Shown one piece after another: positions 44,157 through 54,265 of a stretch of 59,739 bases of DNA. The DNA lies in contig DASYYH010000021.1 of NCBI GenBank assembly GCA_035934015.1, forward strand, positions 1 through 59,739. The letters are read 5' to 3'. The DNA comes from Candidatus Acidiferrales bacterium (GTDB lineage Bacteria; Acidobacteriota; Terriglobia; Acidiferrales; UBA7541). Both the position numbers and the translations under genes were made by a program. Under the pieces are notes generated by a model. The model did no database searches. It saw only the letters and a list, made by a program, of their open reading frames with translations, and had not been told where the DNA came from. The number at the start of each line of letters is the position of its first letter. The stretch's first letter is position 1.

Positions 44157-45337
44157 GAGCGGCTTTGTGCCTTCTTTGTGGATTTGCGATGCTTCATGCT
44201 CGGGCGTTTGCGTGCCGGTTTCGTCCTCCGATGCACGGGAGGGGGTGCCTCAGGCGGCAAACCCTCAAGGATTCTCCGATATTTTTGCACGTTGCGATTG
44301 TGTTCTGCGAGCGTGCGCGCAAAAAAATGGCCGCCCGATCCGTTGGCCACAAAATATAGGTATTTCGTCTGCGCCGGATCGAGCGCCGCGCGCAAAGATG
44401 CATCTCCCGGATTCGCAATCGGCCCAGGCGGCAGCCCGCGATGCCGGTAGGTATTGTAGTCCGAGGAGACCAGCAGATCCCCTGGAGTCAATTTCGGAGT
44501 TGGCTTGCCCTCCAGATCGAGCGCATATTGCACCGTCGGATCACATTGCAGCCGCAACCGGAGCCTGAGCCGATTGTAGAAAACGCTCGCAACAATCGGC
44601 CGCTCCGCAGGCTGAGGTGTTTCGCGCTCCACCAGAGACGCGAGTGTCACAATTTGCGAGGTGGAAAGTTTTGTAACCGGGGACACCAAATCATCTATCT
44701 TGTGCTTCGCAGAAGCATTCCGTAGCTCCGGAGAATCCGGGTTGGGATCCTCCGCCGCTTCGTTCTGCAATTTCCCCCATTCTCCCCGAAATTCTTTCAC
44801 CATGGTCGCAACAATCTCTTGGGGCGTGGTGTTCCTCGAAAATTGATAGGTCGAAGGAAACAGAAATCCCTCAAGCGACGGAGCCTGCGGTGCAATGTCT
44901 CGCACCAGCGAAGTATCTTGCGCCGCGCGCAAAAAGTCCTCTTTGCTGCTGAGGCCCTGTTTTGCAAGTTCGTTGGCGATGTCGAACATCGTCCAGCCTT
45001 CCGGCACGATCACTGTGTGCATGTAGATGTGCCCGCCCGCGATTTGCGCGTACACTTCCCGCGGCGTCATCGGTCGGGAAAACATATACTCGCCCGCCTG
45101 CAGCACGCCATGGTGATGCCATTTGCTTAGCAAAACGAACGCCACACGGCTGTCAATCACACCGCTTTTCTGCAGCATCTCGGCGATGGTCCACCGCGGC
45201 GTGCCGCGCGGGATTTCGACGAAGATCTGCGCCTGCGAATAGCCGCGGTACGGCCGTTTCAGTTCGCTGCGCACCCACGCGGCCGCACCAGCCACGGCGG
45301 CAATAAGAATAACGATCACAAATACCAGTCGCCGCAT
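44153..45337 (-). CDS. mltG: Endolytic murein transglycosylase MltG (YceG)
   Basis: Cleaves nascent glycan strands in the periplasm and probably sets their length. The 394-residue product has an N-terminal membrane anchor (VFVIVILIAAVAGAAAWV), a LysM-like region (VIVPEGWTMFDIANELAKQG) and the YceG domain with SLEGFLFPSTYQFSR and the catalytic glutamate region TLASLVERET. The C-terminal 50 residues are proline/lysine-rich. It follows ruvX by three bases, the order seen in many bacteria. Confidence 0.95.
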   Translation of the reverse strand: MRRLVFVIVILIAAVAGAAAWVRSELKRPYRGYSQAQIFVEIPRGTPRWTIAEMLQKSGVIDSRVAFVLLSKWHHHGVLQAGEYMFSRPMTPREVYAQIAGGHIYMHTVIVPEGWTMFDIANELAKQGLSSKEDFLRAAQDTSLVRDIAPQAPSLEGFLFPSTYQFSRNTTPQEIVATMVKEFRGEWGKLQNEAAEDPNPDSPELRNASAKHKIDDLVSPVTKLSTSQIVTLASLVERETPQPAERPIVASVFYNRLRLRLRLQCDPTVQYALDLEGKPTPKLTPGDLLVSSDYNTYRHRGLPPGPIANPGDASLRAALDPAQTKYLYFVANGSGGHFFARTLAEHNRNVQKYRRILEGLPPEAPPPVHRRTKPARKRPSMKHRKSTKKAQSRS

Positions 45338-45340
45338 GTT

Positions 45341-45814
45341 CTATTTACCCTTCGCCGCAGGGGTTCCATTGCGCATTTCATCCAGATGCTCGCGCAACAA
45401 AATCGCCGCCGCCACGGAATCGAGATTTTTCGCACTTCTCCGGCCTGTTTCCTTCGCGATCTCTTCTGCCTCCCAGCTCGTCAATCGTTCATCGCGGAGC
45501 GCCACCGGCAATGCCAGTTCTTTCCCTGCGCGCGCGGCAAAGCGTGCCGCTTCCTCCGCCATTTCTCCTGCCTCTCCGCCGATATGCACGGGCGAGCCAA
45601 CTAAAATGAATCCGACGCTGTTTTGCCGCACGATTTCGCGGAGTCGCCGCATATCTTCCCGCCTGTTTTTCCTCACCAGCGTTTCGAGTGGCGTTGCCGT
45701 CAGGCGCAGCTCATCGGAAATCGCCAAGCCGATGCGCCTCCGTCCGTAATCAATCGCCAGGATGCGGCGGGATTGTGCCGCAGCGGAACGGGAAGTGGCG
45801 CGAGAGAATTCCAT
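45341..45814 (-). CDS. ruvX: Putative Holliday junction resolvase/pre-16S rRNA nuclease RuvX (YqgF)
   Basis: An RNase-H-fold nuclease; in E. coli the homologue trims pre-16S rRNA. The 157-residue product has the first catalytic aspartate in ILAIDYGRRRIGLAISDE, the GFILVGSPVHIGGE segment and ALRDERLTSWEAEEIAKE. It pairs with mltG on the minus strand. A short arginine/serine N-terminal extension precedes the core. Confidence 0.94.
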   Translation of the reverse strand: MEFSRATSRSAAAQSRRILAIDYGRRRIGLAISDELRLTATPLETLVRKNRREDMRRLREIVRQNSVGFILVGSPVHIGGEAGEMAEEAARFAARAGKELALPVALRDERLTSWEAEEIAKETGRRSAKNLDSVAAAILLREHLDEMRNGTPAAKGK

Positions 45815-45878
45815 CTCTCATCATTATAGCGCCGTCGCAGAATGGAACTCGGAGTTGTCGCGCGTACAGCGCGTAAAG

Positions 45879-47465
45879 TTACTGGCCGCTGCTGCTGGAT
45901 GTCAACCGCCGCCCGCGCCTGCCATCGACCCAAAGTGGCCAGGCGCCCGCTGCTTGCATTTCCTTTTTCAAACCGGTGTCTTCCAGCAATTTCTCGATTT
46001 GCTCTCGATTTTGCCGTGCTCCCAATTTTTCCGGCAGATCCGCGACCGCATATGCCGTGACCGCCGCGATCGCTTCGTTGCGCTTAAGTTGCGCGAAGTC
46101 CACTTTGTCGAAAGTGTCCGAAGCTGCGTGGTAATTCATTATGTAGTCGTCGGGCTCTTGATTGGCAACGAGCGTCGGCACGCCCTCAAGCAAGAAATCG
46201 AAATTGTCCGTGCCAAGATCGGCGTCATCGGTATTCTCAAATGGTCCAAAAGTACTCAGCGGCTCTAAAGCCCGTGTCACCGTTGCGGCGATGTCCTTTC
46301 GTCCTCCGAGCGAATATCCCGTCACTTTTCCGTCGCCAGAATCGAAAATGATCGTCGTGTCCATCTGATCGAGCTCCGCGCGGTGTGCCGCTGCGTAGGC
46401 CCGCGACCCCAGCATTCCTTCTTCCTCGCCCGAAAACAAAACGAACCGAATCGACCGCTTCGGAATCGCTCCCGCAGCGCGAATCGCACGCGCCGCGTCA
46501 ATCGTCATCGCTGCGTTGCAGCCGTCGTCCAGCGCGCCCGTTCCTAGCTCCCAGGAATCCAGATGCGCGCCCAGGAGCACAAATTCATCCGGCTTCACGC
46601 TGCCGCGAATCTCCGCCACAACATTCTCAGACTGCACAGGTCCGCCGATTTTGTTTGGCATGTCGAGGCGGACTTTCACCGGCTGCCCGGAAGCGATGAA
46701 CCGAGCCAGCCGCATCGCATCTTCGCGCGCCACCACGGCCTGTGGCAATCGTTCCAGTTCGCCAGTCACCGAAAGATTGTGCCGGTAGAGCAGCATGTAC
46801 GGCCGCGTCGACATCCATAAAATCGCCGCTGCGCCTGCCTTCACCGCGCGATCAATGACCGCAGGCTCATAGTTATACTCGTTCATGAGGTCGTCCCACG
46901 TTTTCAGCACATTTGTATGCACCAGGACAATCGCGCCACTCGCCGCGTTGCCTAGGCGCGCAAAACCCGCCTCATCGCCTATTCCTGCGTCCACCATGCT
47001 GGCCGTGATGCCTCCCGCGGGCGTGGCCGGCGACCATCCAATCGACACCAGATGCACCGGAAGTGCCTCCGGCGCAATCACCTCTAGATGCGTATGTCCT
47101 TCGGCCCAGCTCACCGGCACCGTGAATCTCTCTGTATGAACTTCGTCCACACCAGCGCGGCGAAACGCTTCCACCGCCCATTCCACGGCTTTGTCATTCG
47201 CCGGTGTGCCCGCAACCCGACCGCCAATCACATCGGTCAGCTCGCGCAAATTGTTTTCCAGCGGCGAAGCCCCGAGCGCACTCGAGATAATCAGCGGAGC
47301 AACTTCCGCGCACGGCCTGTCGATCGAGCACGCGCCCGTGCCTTGCGGCACTTTTGGCTCGAATGGCTTTTGCGCCGGAGGAAGTCCCTGCGCAGCGATG
47401 CGCATCGTGCAGAGCGAAAATGTCAGCGCGGCTGTCGCACTGAGGATTGTCAAGCGGCGCAGCAT
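45879..47465 (-). CDS. Secreted M28-family metallopeptidase
   Basis: An exported zinc aminopeptidase-like enzyme, 528 residues. A signal peptide (LTILSATAALTFSLCTMRIA) precedes a propeptide-like region with a PA-type insert (about 150-270) and the M28 catalytic core: LGAHLDSWELGTGALDDGCN (His and Asp ligands and bridging Asp), FSGEEEGMLGSRAY (catalytic and metal Glu), DADLGTDNFDF and a late MNYHAASDT histidine. All zinc ligands appear intact. It lies in the folP-ruvX-mltG run with gaps of 27 and 64 bases. Confidence 0.92.
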   Translation of the reverse strand: MLRRLTILSATAALTFSLCTMRIAAQGLPPAQKPFEPKVPQGTGACSIDRPCAEVAPLIISSALGASPLENNLRELTDVIGGRVAGTPANDKAVEWAVEAFRRAGVDEVHTERFTVPVSWAEGHTHLEVIAPEALPVHLVSIGWSPATPAGGITASMVDAGIGDEAGFARLGNAASGAIVLVHTNVLKTWDDLMNEYNYEPAVIDRAVKAGAAAILWMSTRPYMLLYRHNLSVTGELERLPQAVVAREDAMRLARFIASGQPVKVRLDMPNKIGGPVQSENVVAEIRGSVKPDEFVLLGAHLDSWELGTGALDDGCNAAMTIDAARAIRAAGAIPKRSIRFVLFSGEEEGMLGSRAYAAAHRAELDQMDTTIIFDSGDGKVTGYSLGGRKDIAATVTRALEPLSTFGPFENTDDADLGTDNFDFLLEGVPTLVANQEPDDYIMNYHAASDTFDKVDFAQLKRNEAIAAVTAYAVADLPEKLGARQNREQIEKLLEDTGLKKEMQAAGAWPLWVDGRRGRRLTSSSSGQ

Positions 47466-47492
47466 ATTCCTAAAGCCTCCGCGAAATTTATT

Positions 47493-48362
47493 CTACGCGT
47501 GCTTCCTCGGAAGCGCGAGGATTCTATCCGCTACTCTCGCGACCTGTTTCATTTCATCGACGTCGTGCACACGCACGATGTGCGCGCCGCCGAAGATGGA
47601 CGCGGCAACCGCCGCCGCCGTCCCCCAGCCGCGTTGCTCCGTGGCAACGCCACCGAGCACATCGCCGATAAACGCTTTGCGCGACACGCCCACGAGCACC
47701 GGGTATCCGAGCTTTGCCAGCTCCGGTAGCCGCGCGATCAATTCCAAGCTTTGCCGGTGTCTCTTTCCGAAACCGATTCCGGGATCGACGATGATCTTTG
47801 ATTTTGCAATTCCGGTGTGGCGCGCGCGGGTGATCCCGCTTCGCAACCCCGTCATCACGTCTTGAACCACGTTCTTGGCAAATGGCCCTTTCTGCATCGT
47901 CTGAGGTCTTCCGCGCATGTGCATCAAAATCGTCGCCACGCCTCGCCGCCGCGCGATTTCGAATATTTCCGCTTCGGCATGCACTGCGCCGATGACATTG
48001 AGGATCTCCGCACCTGCGGCAATTACCGCTTCGGCCACTTCCGCCTTCTGTGTGTCGATTGAGAGCGGAATCTTCAATCGCCCGCGCAGGCCTTGGATGA
48101 CTGGCAGCACGCGCCGCAGCTCCTCCTCCGCAGTTATGCCTGTCGAACCGGGCCGCGTCGATTCGCCGCCGATATCGAGGATGTCCGCTCCCTTGCGCTC
48201 CATTTCCAGCGCGTGCTCTATAGCTTTCTCGGCGTCGAGAAATTTCCCGCCATCAGAAAAGCTGTCCGGAGTCACATTAAGGACTCCCATAATCAGCGTA
48301 CGCTCGCCCAAAATCAGCGTGCGCGAGGGCAGCCGCAGCCGGAATCGTTTTCTCGGCACCAT
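47493..48362 (-). CDS. folP: Dihydropteroate synthase
   Basis: Condenses para-aminobenzoate with the pterin diphosphate in folate synthesis. The 289-residue product has IMGVLNVTPDSFSDGGKFL, the DIGGESTRPGS loop, PLSIDTQKAEVAEAV, NVIGA, IIVDPGIGFGKRHRQSLELI and GVSRKAFIGDV, all canonical. Its presence downstream of tilS-hpt-ftsH parallels the Bacillus arrangement, though separated by two genes here. Confidence 0.95.
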   Translation of the reverse strand: MVPRKRFRLRLPSRTLILGERTLIMGVLNVTPDSFSDGGKFLDAEKAIEHALEMERKGADILDIGGESTRPGSTGITAEEELRRVLPVIQGLRGRLKIPLSIDTQKAEVAEAVIAAGAEILNVIGAVHAEAEIFEIARRRGVATILMHMRGRPQTMQKGPFAKNVVQDVMTGLRSGITRARHTGIAKSKIIVDPGIGFGKRHRQSLELIARLPELAKLGYPVLVGVSRKAFIGDVLGGVATEQRGWGTAAAVAASIFGGAHIVRVHDVDEMKQVARVADRILALPRKHA

Positions 48363-48446
48363 GAGTTTCGATTAAATCACACTGGCCAGCAGCGCGGGAA
48401 ATCTCGGTTCATGCCAAATGCAGGTACAGCACATTTTCCTCGGGAA

Positions 48447-49622
48447 TCAATGCAATTCTGCGGACTCGTAAAATGCCAGACGATGCACGACGCGCACGGG
48501 CCCTTGCCCTCGGACTTCCACGCGCAACGAGTGCCAGCCCGGCTGGCTTGTCCGCGGCGGATAGTAGCCCAGCGTGTATTGCGCGCTCAAATTCTGAATA
48601 ATTTCGCGATAGGCATTGGCGACTGTTCGCGTCTCATTCATGAAATAGAGGTGCCCCCCTGCGCGCCGCACCAGCTCTGCCAAAAAATCCGTGTACGCAG
48701 GAATGCCCAGCGTCAACGCATCCGGCGTGACCAGCGAATCTCCCTGATGCGCGGCGAGCCATTCGGGTGTCATTATGCTCGGGCGATTCTGCGTCGAGAT
48801 CGCGTAAACTTCGATGCCCTGCGATGAAAGTGTCCTCGCCACGTCTTCCAGCGTAACGCGATTCGGCGGATCGCCCGGACGCAGCCGCACGCCTTCGCCG
48901 TCCAGGTTGAGCCCCATCCCGCTGTCTTGCCCATCCGTCAGCAGGATGATCGCTTTGCGTCCGGTGCGGCCGGGAAAAAGTTCATCCGCCGCCAGATACA
49001 CTGAGCGGTAAATGTTGGAACCGATCGCCTGCGAGAACAAGCCGCGCACATCCACGCGTGCGATGGCTTTCTGCAGCAACTCTCGATTTCGCGAAAAGGG
49101 GAGCAGCAAAAACGTGTGCTCGGCAAATTCCACCACGGCGACTTCATCAGCAGGAGAAAGATTGGCAATCAGTTGTTCCCCAGCCGCTTTCATTGCATCG
49201 GTATCTGGCAGGACGCTGGGACTTGCATCGAGGATCAGCGCAATGCTCGCGCCCTGGCTCGAAGCGTCGAAGTGCGTGAGATTCTGCTCGACTCCATCCT
49301 GAAAAATCTGAAAATCGCTTCGCGGGATCTCGCGCACGGCCGTCCCATCCGGCGCGAAGACGTTGCACCCGACTTCGACCAGATTGACGCGAACTCGCAG
49401 CACCGCCGGAATATTTTTCGGCGTCTCCGCTGCCGGCCTGCCGGATTTCGGATGCTGGAAAACCAGGTCTCCTGTTGCGCGGTCGCGCTCCATCTGGACG
49501 CCGGAATCCATCGGCACGGGCCTTGGCAGTTTCGGCTTTTTCTGCGCCCATGCCCCGGCGCCAAACGCGGCCGATACCCCCAAAAGACACATCGCGTAGG
49601 TGTTGCTGCGGCGCAAGATCAT
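48447..49622 (-). CDS. Secreted VWA-domain protein, acidobacterial VWFA-related family
   Basis: A 391-residue exported protein with a signal peptide (AMCLLGVSAAFGAGAWA), a short beta-sandwich lead (VNLVEVGCNVFAPDGTAV) and a von Willebrand A domain with the MIDAS motif LDASPS plus LLTDGQDSG. This pattern matches the VWFA-related family that is very abundant in Acidobacteriota genomes; its members are thought to be extracytoplasmic, function unknown. Confidence 0.88.
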   Translation of the reverse strand: MILRRSNTYAMCLLGVSAAFGAGAWAQKKPKLPRPVPMDSGVQMERDRATGDLVFQHPKSGRPAAETPKNIPAVLRVRVNLVEVGCNVFAPDGTAVREIPRSDFQIFQDGVEQNLTHFDASSQGASIALILDASPSVLPDTDAMKAAGEQLIANLSPADEVAVVEFAEHTFLLLPFSRNRELLQKAIARVDVRGLFSQAIGSNIYRSVYLAADELFPGRTGRKAIILLTDGQDSGMGLNLDGEGVRLRPGDPPNRVTLEDVARTLSSQGIEVYAISTQNRPSIMTPEWLAAHQGDSLVTPDALTLGIPAYTDFLAELVRRAGGHLYFMNETRTVANAYREIIQNLSAQYTLGYYPPRTSQPGWHSLRVEVRGQGPVRVVHRLAFYESAELH

Positions 49623-49667
49623 GGATTTGGCGCACGGCGAAAAATTCGCTCGCCAGGCGATTGCAGT

Positions 49668-49976
49668 TCAATCGAGATCAAAATCGCGAATCGGCTTTTC
49701 GACGGGTTTGTCTTTGGCTTTTTTCAGCCCCTCGGCGAATTTGCGTTCGAGGACATCGTCTTTCGTCCGTTCCGCCTCCACCGATTGCCGGAATTTTGCC
49801 TCTACGCGTTCGGTCTGCTCGCGAAGCAAGCGCGCAGTGTCATCAAGATCGACAGAAGACGGGGGTTTGGGAGGTGGCGTATGCGACAGCACAGCGCCAA
49901 GCTCACGATCGATGGTGAGTTTAGCCTGGCAACATGGACATTCCACTTCGATGGGTTCCCGGTGATCCTTTGCCAT
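49668..49976 (-). CDS. Small protein with a zinc-ribbon-like motif
   Basis: A 102-residue soluble protein. ECPCCQAKL near the N-terminus (C-x-C-C) resembles half of a zinc ribbon, but no second pair of cysteines is present, so it may be a degenerate or dimeric site. The rest is charged and helical (LREQTERVEAKFRQSVEAER). The start is ATG 49976; the frame opens 13 codons earlier. It lies between ftsH and the VWA gene. Confidence 0.6.
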   Translation of the reverse strand: MAKDHREPIEVECPCCQAKLTIDRELGAVLSHTPPPKPPSSVDLDDTARLLREQTERVEAKFRQSVEAERTKDDVLERKFAEGLKKAKDKPVEKPIRDFDLD

Positions 49977-50049
49977 GCGAGATATATTACGACAAATCGG
50001 CGAGAAAGTTTTCACGCAGCAGCAAAATCCAAAGGAAGAAAAATATCAA

Positions 50050-51990
50050 TCAAGCCGGCGCGGGTTTCTCGCCCTTCGCCATGCCGGGCACGGGACGCGG
50101 CTCCGGCCGCAAGGAAAGTTGCGGCTCCTTCGAAGGCACGGGAGGCGCCGACGGTGGCGGGTTCGGCGGTTTTTCCGGAAGGGGCTTGCCGTCCATCAGC
50201 AGCTTCAATTCGTTCGCGTCGAGCACTTCGCGATCCAGCAGCGCTTTCGCAACTCGCTCCAGAGCATCGCGGTGCGTATCGAGTATCGTCCGCGCTCGCG
50301 AGTATGCCGTCGTCACGATGCCGCGCACTTCCGCATCGATCTTAATCGCCGTATCTTCCGAATAATCGCGATGCTGCGCGATTTCGCGTCCAAGGAAAAT
50401 CGCTTCTTCCTTCTTGCCGAAGGTCAGCGGTCCGAGCGTGCTCATACCCCATTCACAAACCATCTGCCGCGCGATTTCTGTCGCTCGCTCGATGTCGTTT
50501 CCCGCACCTGTCGTCACGTGCTGCAAGAACATCTCTTCCGCCACGCGCCCGCCCATCAGCACGGACAACTGGCTTTCGAGAAAATCTCTTGTGTACGTGT
50601 GCTTGTCGTCGATCGGCAGTTGCATCGTCACGCCGAGCGCCATGCCGCGCGGGATGATCGTCACTTTATGCAGCGGGTCAGCTCCCGGCGTCATCGCCGC
50701 CACGAGCGCATGCCCGGCCTCGTGGTAAGCCGTATTCTTCTTCTCTTCTTCCGAGAGAATCATCGATTTCCGCTCAGCGCCCATCAGGACTTTGTCTTTT
50801 GACATCTCAAAGTCCTCCATGGTCACGAGCTTGCGATTTTGCCGCGCCGCCCAGAGCGCTGCTTCGTTCACCAGATTCGCAAGGTCCGCACCGGAAAAGC
50901 CCGGCGTGCCTCGCGCCAAAATCGACAAATCCACATCTTCAGCGATGGGTACCTTCCGTGTATGTACGCGGAGAATTTCTTCACGGCCTTTAACATCGGG
51001 CCGCGGAACCACCACGCGCCGGTCAAAGCGTCCCGGCCGCAGCAGCGCTGGATCGAGCACATCAGGCCGGTTCGTCGCCGCGATCAAAATGACGCCTTCG
51101 TTCGATTCGAAGCCGTCCATTTCCACCAGCAGCGCGTTCAGCGTTTGTTCGCGCTCATCATGTCCGCCGCCAAGACCTGCTCCCCGGTGCCGCCCCACGG
51201 CGTCGATTTCATCGATGAAGATGATGCACGGCGCGTTTTTCTTGCCTTGCTCGAACAGGTCGCGCACGCGGCTCGCGCCAACGCCCACGAACATTTCCAC
51301 AAAGTCGGAACCGGAAATCGAGAAGAACGGCACATTCGCTTCCCCGGCAATCGCTCGCGCCAGCAGCGTCTTGCCCGTTCCCGGGGGTCCGACCAGCAGC
51401 ACGCCTTTCGGTATGCGCCCGCCCAATCGTTGGAATTTCTGCGGGTCTTTCAAAAAGTCGATGATCTCCTGCAGCTCTTCCTTGGCTTCCTCGATGCCCG
51501 CCACATCCTTGAACGTGGCTTTTTTCTGCTGCGCTGTCAGCAGCCGCGCGCGGGATTTTCCGAAACTCAGCGCCTTGTTTCCGCCCGCCTGCATCTGCCG
51601 CATCATGATGAGAAAGATCACCAGCAGCAAAATGAACGGAACCGTATCGATCAACATGCTGATCCAATCGTTGTTGCGCACTTCCTTGATGTTCACATCG
51701 ACGTTCTTGTCCTGCAGTTCCTTGGTCAGGTCGCTCAGCGTTTCCTTGGGCACGGTGACGTGAAACTTCGCCTTCGGATCGCGGAACTCTCCATCCACTT
51801 CCGCGCTTACCTGCGACAGCATGATCGTCACTTCGCTGACGTTGCCCTTCTGCACTTCTGTCTGAAACTCCGTATAGCTCGGAGATTCATCCCGTGATGT
51901 CTGGCCTCCCTTGGAAGCCATCTCCCACAACACGACGGCGAGCAGAATCATCGCCATCCAGAAGAACACCGTTTTAACTGTCGAGTTCAC
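50050..51990 (-). CDS. ftsH: ATP-dependent zinc metalloprotease FtsH
   Basis: Membrane-anchored AAA+ protease that degrades misfolded membrane proteins and regulators. The 646-residue product has two N-terminal membrane helices ([15 protein letters not shown] and [17 protein letters not shown]) with a periplasmic domain between, the AAA module ([27 protein letters not shown]), and the protease domain with HEAGH ([13 protein letters not shown]). The tail is proline-rich. It follows the hpt-like gene by 31 bases: tilS-hpt-ftsH is a conserved order. Confidence 0.97.
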   Translation of the reverse strand: MNSTVKTVFFWMAMILLAVVLWEMASKGGQTSRDESPSYTEFQTEVQKGNVSEVTIMLSQVSAEVDGEFRDPKAKFHVTVPKETLSDLTKELQDKNVDVNIKEVRNNDWISMLIDTVPFILLLVIFLIMMRQMQAGGNKALSFGKSRARLLTAQQKKATFKDVAGIEEAKEELQEIIDFLKDPQKFQRLGGRIPKGVLLVGPPGTGKTLLARAIAGEANVPFFSISGSDFVEMFVGVGASRVRDLFEQGKKNAPCIIFIDEIDAVGRHRGAGLGGGHDEREQTLNALLVEMDGFESNEGVILIAATNRPDVLDPALLRPGRFDRRVVVPRPDVKGREEILRVHTRKVPIAEDVDLSILARGTPGFSGADLANLVNEAALWAARQNRKLVTMEDFEMSKDKVLMGAERKSMILSEEEKKNTAYHEAGHALVAAMTPGADPLHKVTIIPRGMALGVTMQLPIDDKHTYTRDFLESQLSVLMGGRVAEEMFLQHVTTGAGNDIERATEIARQMVCEWGMSTLGPLTFGKKEEAIFLGREIAQHRDYSEDTAIKIDAEVRGIVTTAYSRARTILDTHRDALERVAKALLDREVLDANELKLLMDGKPLPEKPPNPPPSAPPVPSKEPQLSLRPEPRPVPGMAKGEKPAPA

Positions 51991-52021
51991 CGTTGTGCCT
52001 CACGCTCTGGCCCTGAAATGT

Positions 52022-52588
52022 TCATCCGTGTTTCCGCACCGGCCGCTTCGCCGGTCTCCGGGCCCCTGATTCGCCGGCTTTCCTTGCCGTTCCCACATAC
52101 GGCAGGTTGCGGTACAACCCATCGCGTCCTGCCAGACCGTACCCCACCCAATACTTAGATGCAGAAGCGAACCCAACGTACTTCGCCTGGAGCCCCACTC
52201 TCCGGTCGCGTTCCTTGTCGAACAGCACAGCCATCGCCAGCGACCGCGGGTTGCATTCCTCCAGCCGCTTCCACAAAAAATCCTGCGGCACGCCCGTGTG
52301 CAATATCGCGTCCACCAGCAGCACGTCGCGCCCTTTGAGCTGCGGCGGGGTCGAAAAGAAAATCTCCGCCCGCTCGAATCCGCCGAGTTCCACATGCCGC
52401 AACTCGGTCCGCACAAAGTGACAAACCACCGGCAGCGAAATCTCCCGCACCAGATCGGCTGCGAAGAGAAACGCGTTCTCGAGTATCGAAATGACGTCGA
52501 TCGTCCGGCCGGCGTAATCTTTCGAAATCGCTCGGCCCATCTGCGCCACCCGCGCTGCAATTTGCTGACGCGAATACGCAGCCTTCAT
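52022..52588 (-). CDS. hpt: Hypoxanthine phosphoribosyltransferase-like protein, catalytic motifs altered
   Basis: Fold and length (188 residues) match HPRT: ISILENAFLFAADLVREISL, FDKERDRRVGLQAKYVGFA and WVGYGLAGRDGLYRNLPYVG are recognisable. But the PRPP motif, usually VEDIIDTGxT, reads VDAILHTGVP (residues 92-101): the second acid is Ala94, the catalytic base Asp is His97 and the final Thr is Pro101. The pyrophosphate loop Lys-Gly of LKG is Glu37-Asn38. It may be a pseudoenzyme or have another activity. It keeps the place between tilS and ftsH. The gene symbol reflects ancestry, not proven activity. Confidence 0.85.
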   Translation of the reverse strand: MKAAYSRQQIAARVAQMGRAISKDYAGRTIDVISILENAFLFAADLVREISLPVVCHFVRTELRHVELGGFERAEIFFSTPPQLKGRDVLLVDAILHTGVPQDFLWKRLEECNPRSLAMAVLFDKERDRRVGLQAKYVGFASASKYWVGYGLAGRDGLYRNLPYVGTARKAGESGARRPAKRPVRKHG

Positions 52589-52595
52589 GCCTGCC

Positions 52596-54077
52596 TCACA
52601 GGCCTTCCTCGAAAATCCACACGCCGGTGCGCGTCGCGTCGCCAGCCGAATACTTCGCCGCTGCCGGCATCCGCGCAGCCCAGACCACGTTTCCCTCGCT
52701 CGTCAGAACCGGCCACCCGGCTCTTTCCCCCGCACCAATTCGGCGGGCAGCCAGCATCCGCGCCAGTTTCCGCACTCTCTGGCGCCCGGAAGGGCGATAC
52801 GCATCCCCAGGCTCCCAGTTCCGCAGCATGAGCGGAGCCCGAAGCCTCTCGAAATCCAGAAATACCCCTGCACGAATAGTGTCGCGCTCCCTCATGGGCC
52901 AGTCAATCACTTTCAAACGGAAGGCCCTCCCAAGTTCCGGAATGGAAACTGCCGCCGACCCGCTCTTGGGAAGCTGCACTTCATAGGCATAAGATCGCAC
53001 AGGAAAACGGTTGGTTTTCGAAATACGGGCGCCCTTTTCCTCCTCGGCGCCTCCAAAAATCAACCGATCCGCCTGCCGCTCCGCAATCACACGACCAGGA
53101 AGCTCGATGCGCTGTCCGCTCTTTCCCGCTGCCGCGAGATGAATCACTTGCTCCACATGTTTCTGGGAAAGCTCGCCTTTGTCGCCTTTTACTCCACCGT
53201 ACAATCGCCTCACAAGCCTGGCTGTCAGCGCATGCAGCCGCCGCGCCGATTCCTCGTCAACCGCTTGGAGCGTCAGCGCAATCGGCCGCAGCAGGTCCGC
53301 CGCTTTCACGCATACGCCATCAGTCGTTTGCGAGACCAGCGTTTCGTAGCGGTCCTCAACCAGCGCCACCCAAAATGACTCATCGTCTCGCGCGAGTTGC
53401 GCAACCTCGCAGAGCTTGGCGACGGCGGCGTTCGAAAAATCCTTCTCAAGCTCAGGAATCAATCGGTGCCGCACGCGTGCTCGAAGCCGTTCCGTGTCCA
53501 GATTGGTTGCGTCTTCGCGCCATTCCTGTTTGACTTGCCTCAGGTAGTTTCGCAGCTCTTCGCGCCGGACTTCAATGAGCGGCCGGATAATCCTCCCGCG
53601 AACCGGATAGATGGAACACAATCCAGTCAGTCCCGTCCCTCGGAGGAGTCGTGTCAAAACTGTTTCCGCCTGATCGTCCGCGGTGTGCGCCGTGGCGACT
53701 CGCGTGGCCATCCCGCGCATTACCACGCTTTCAAAAAAACCGTACCGCAGCCGTCGTCCTGTATCTTCCAGATTCCAGCCTTCTCGCTCTGCTGTCGCGC
53801 CGGCATCCTCTCGATCCACGATGCATTCGAGATTCAGCGCACCCGCCAGAGCCTTAACGAAACTTTCATCCGCATCGGACTCTGCGCCTCGCAGTTGATG
53901 ATTAAAGTGCAGGGCGCAGAGCGTAAATCCGATTTCGCCGCGCAGCCCATGCAGGATTCGCAGCAGTGCAACCGAATCTGCGCCGCCAGACACAGCCACG
54001 CCAACGCGGTCTCCTGCGCGCAGCATCTCGTGCCTTTGAATCGATTCTCGAACCTTCTGATGAAGAGTATTTTTCAT
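52596..54077 (-). CDS. tilS: tRNA(Ile)-lysidine synthetase
   Basis: Converts the wobble cytidine of tRNA-Ile(CAU) to lysidine so that it reads AUA. The 493-residue product has the PP-loop GVAVSGGADSVALLRIL, the HFNHQLRGAESDADE and TAHTADDQAETVLTRLLRGT motifs, and a C-terminal domain ending with the core ADRLIFGGAEEEKG and the TilS-C fold. The start is ATG 54077; the frame opens eight codons earlier. It leads the tilS-hpt-ftsH run; an extended -10-like TGGTAAAAT lies about 30 bases upstream (54106-54114, minus). Confidence 0.94.
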   Translation of the reverse strand: MKNTLHQKVRESIQRHEMLRAGDRVGVAVSGGADSVALLRILHGLRGEIGFTLCALHFNHQLRGAESDADESFVKALAGALNLECIVDREDAGATAEREGWNLEDTGRRLRYGFFESVVMRGMATRVATAHTADDQAETVLTRLLRGTGLTGLCSIYPVRGRIIRPLIEVRREELRNYLRQVKQEWREDATNLDTERLRARVRHRLIPELEKDFSNAAVAKLCEVAQLARDDESFWVALVEDRYETLVSQTTDGVCVKAADLLRPIALTLQAVDEESARRLHALTARLVRRLYGGVKGDKGELSQKHVEQVIHLAAAGKSGQRIELPGRVIAERQADRLIFGGAEEEKGARISKTNRFPVRSYAYEVQLPKSGSAAVSIPELGRAFRLKVIDWPMRERDTIRAGVFLDFERLRAPLMLRNWEPGDAYRPSGRQRVRKLARMLAARRIGAGERAGWPVLTSEGNVVWAARMPAAAKYSAGDATRTGVWIFEEGL

Positions 54078-54265
54078 TGCAGGAAAAGAAAACTGGCGCA
54101 CGGCTATTTTACCAGCCGCAAGGAGTAGCGTATAGCATTAGGGCTCTGACGATGGATTAGCATGAATATTCTGGTTCGTGACAGAGGAATTCAGAATGCA
54201 AACGGACCTTCACCACGGCTTGTGACAACTAAAATCAATAAGTAGAAAGGGAGGGAAAAGCCGGA

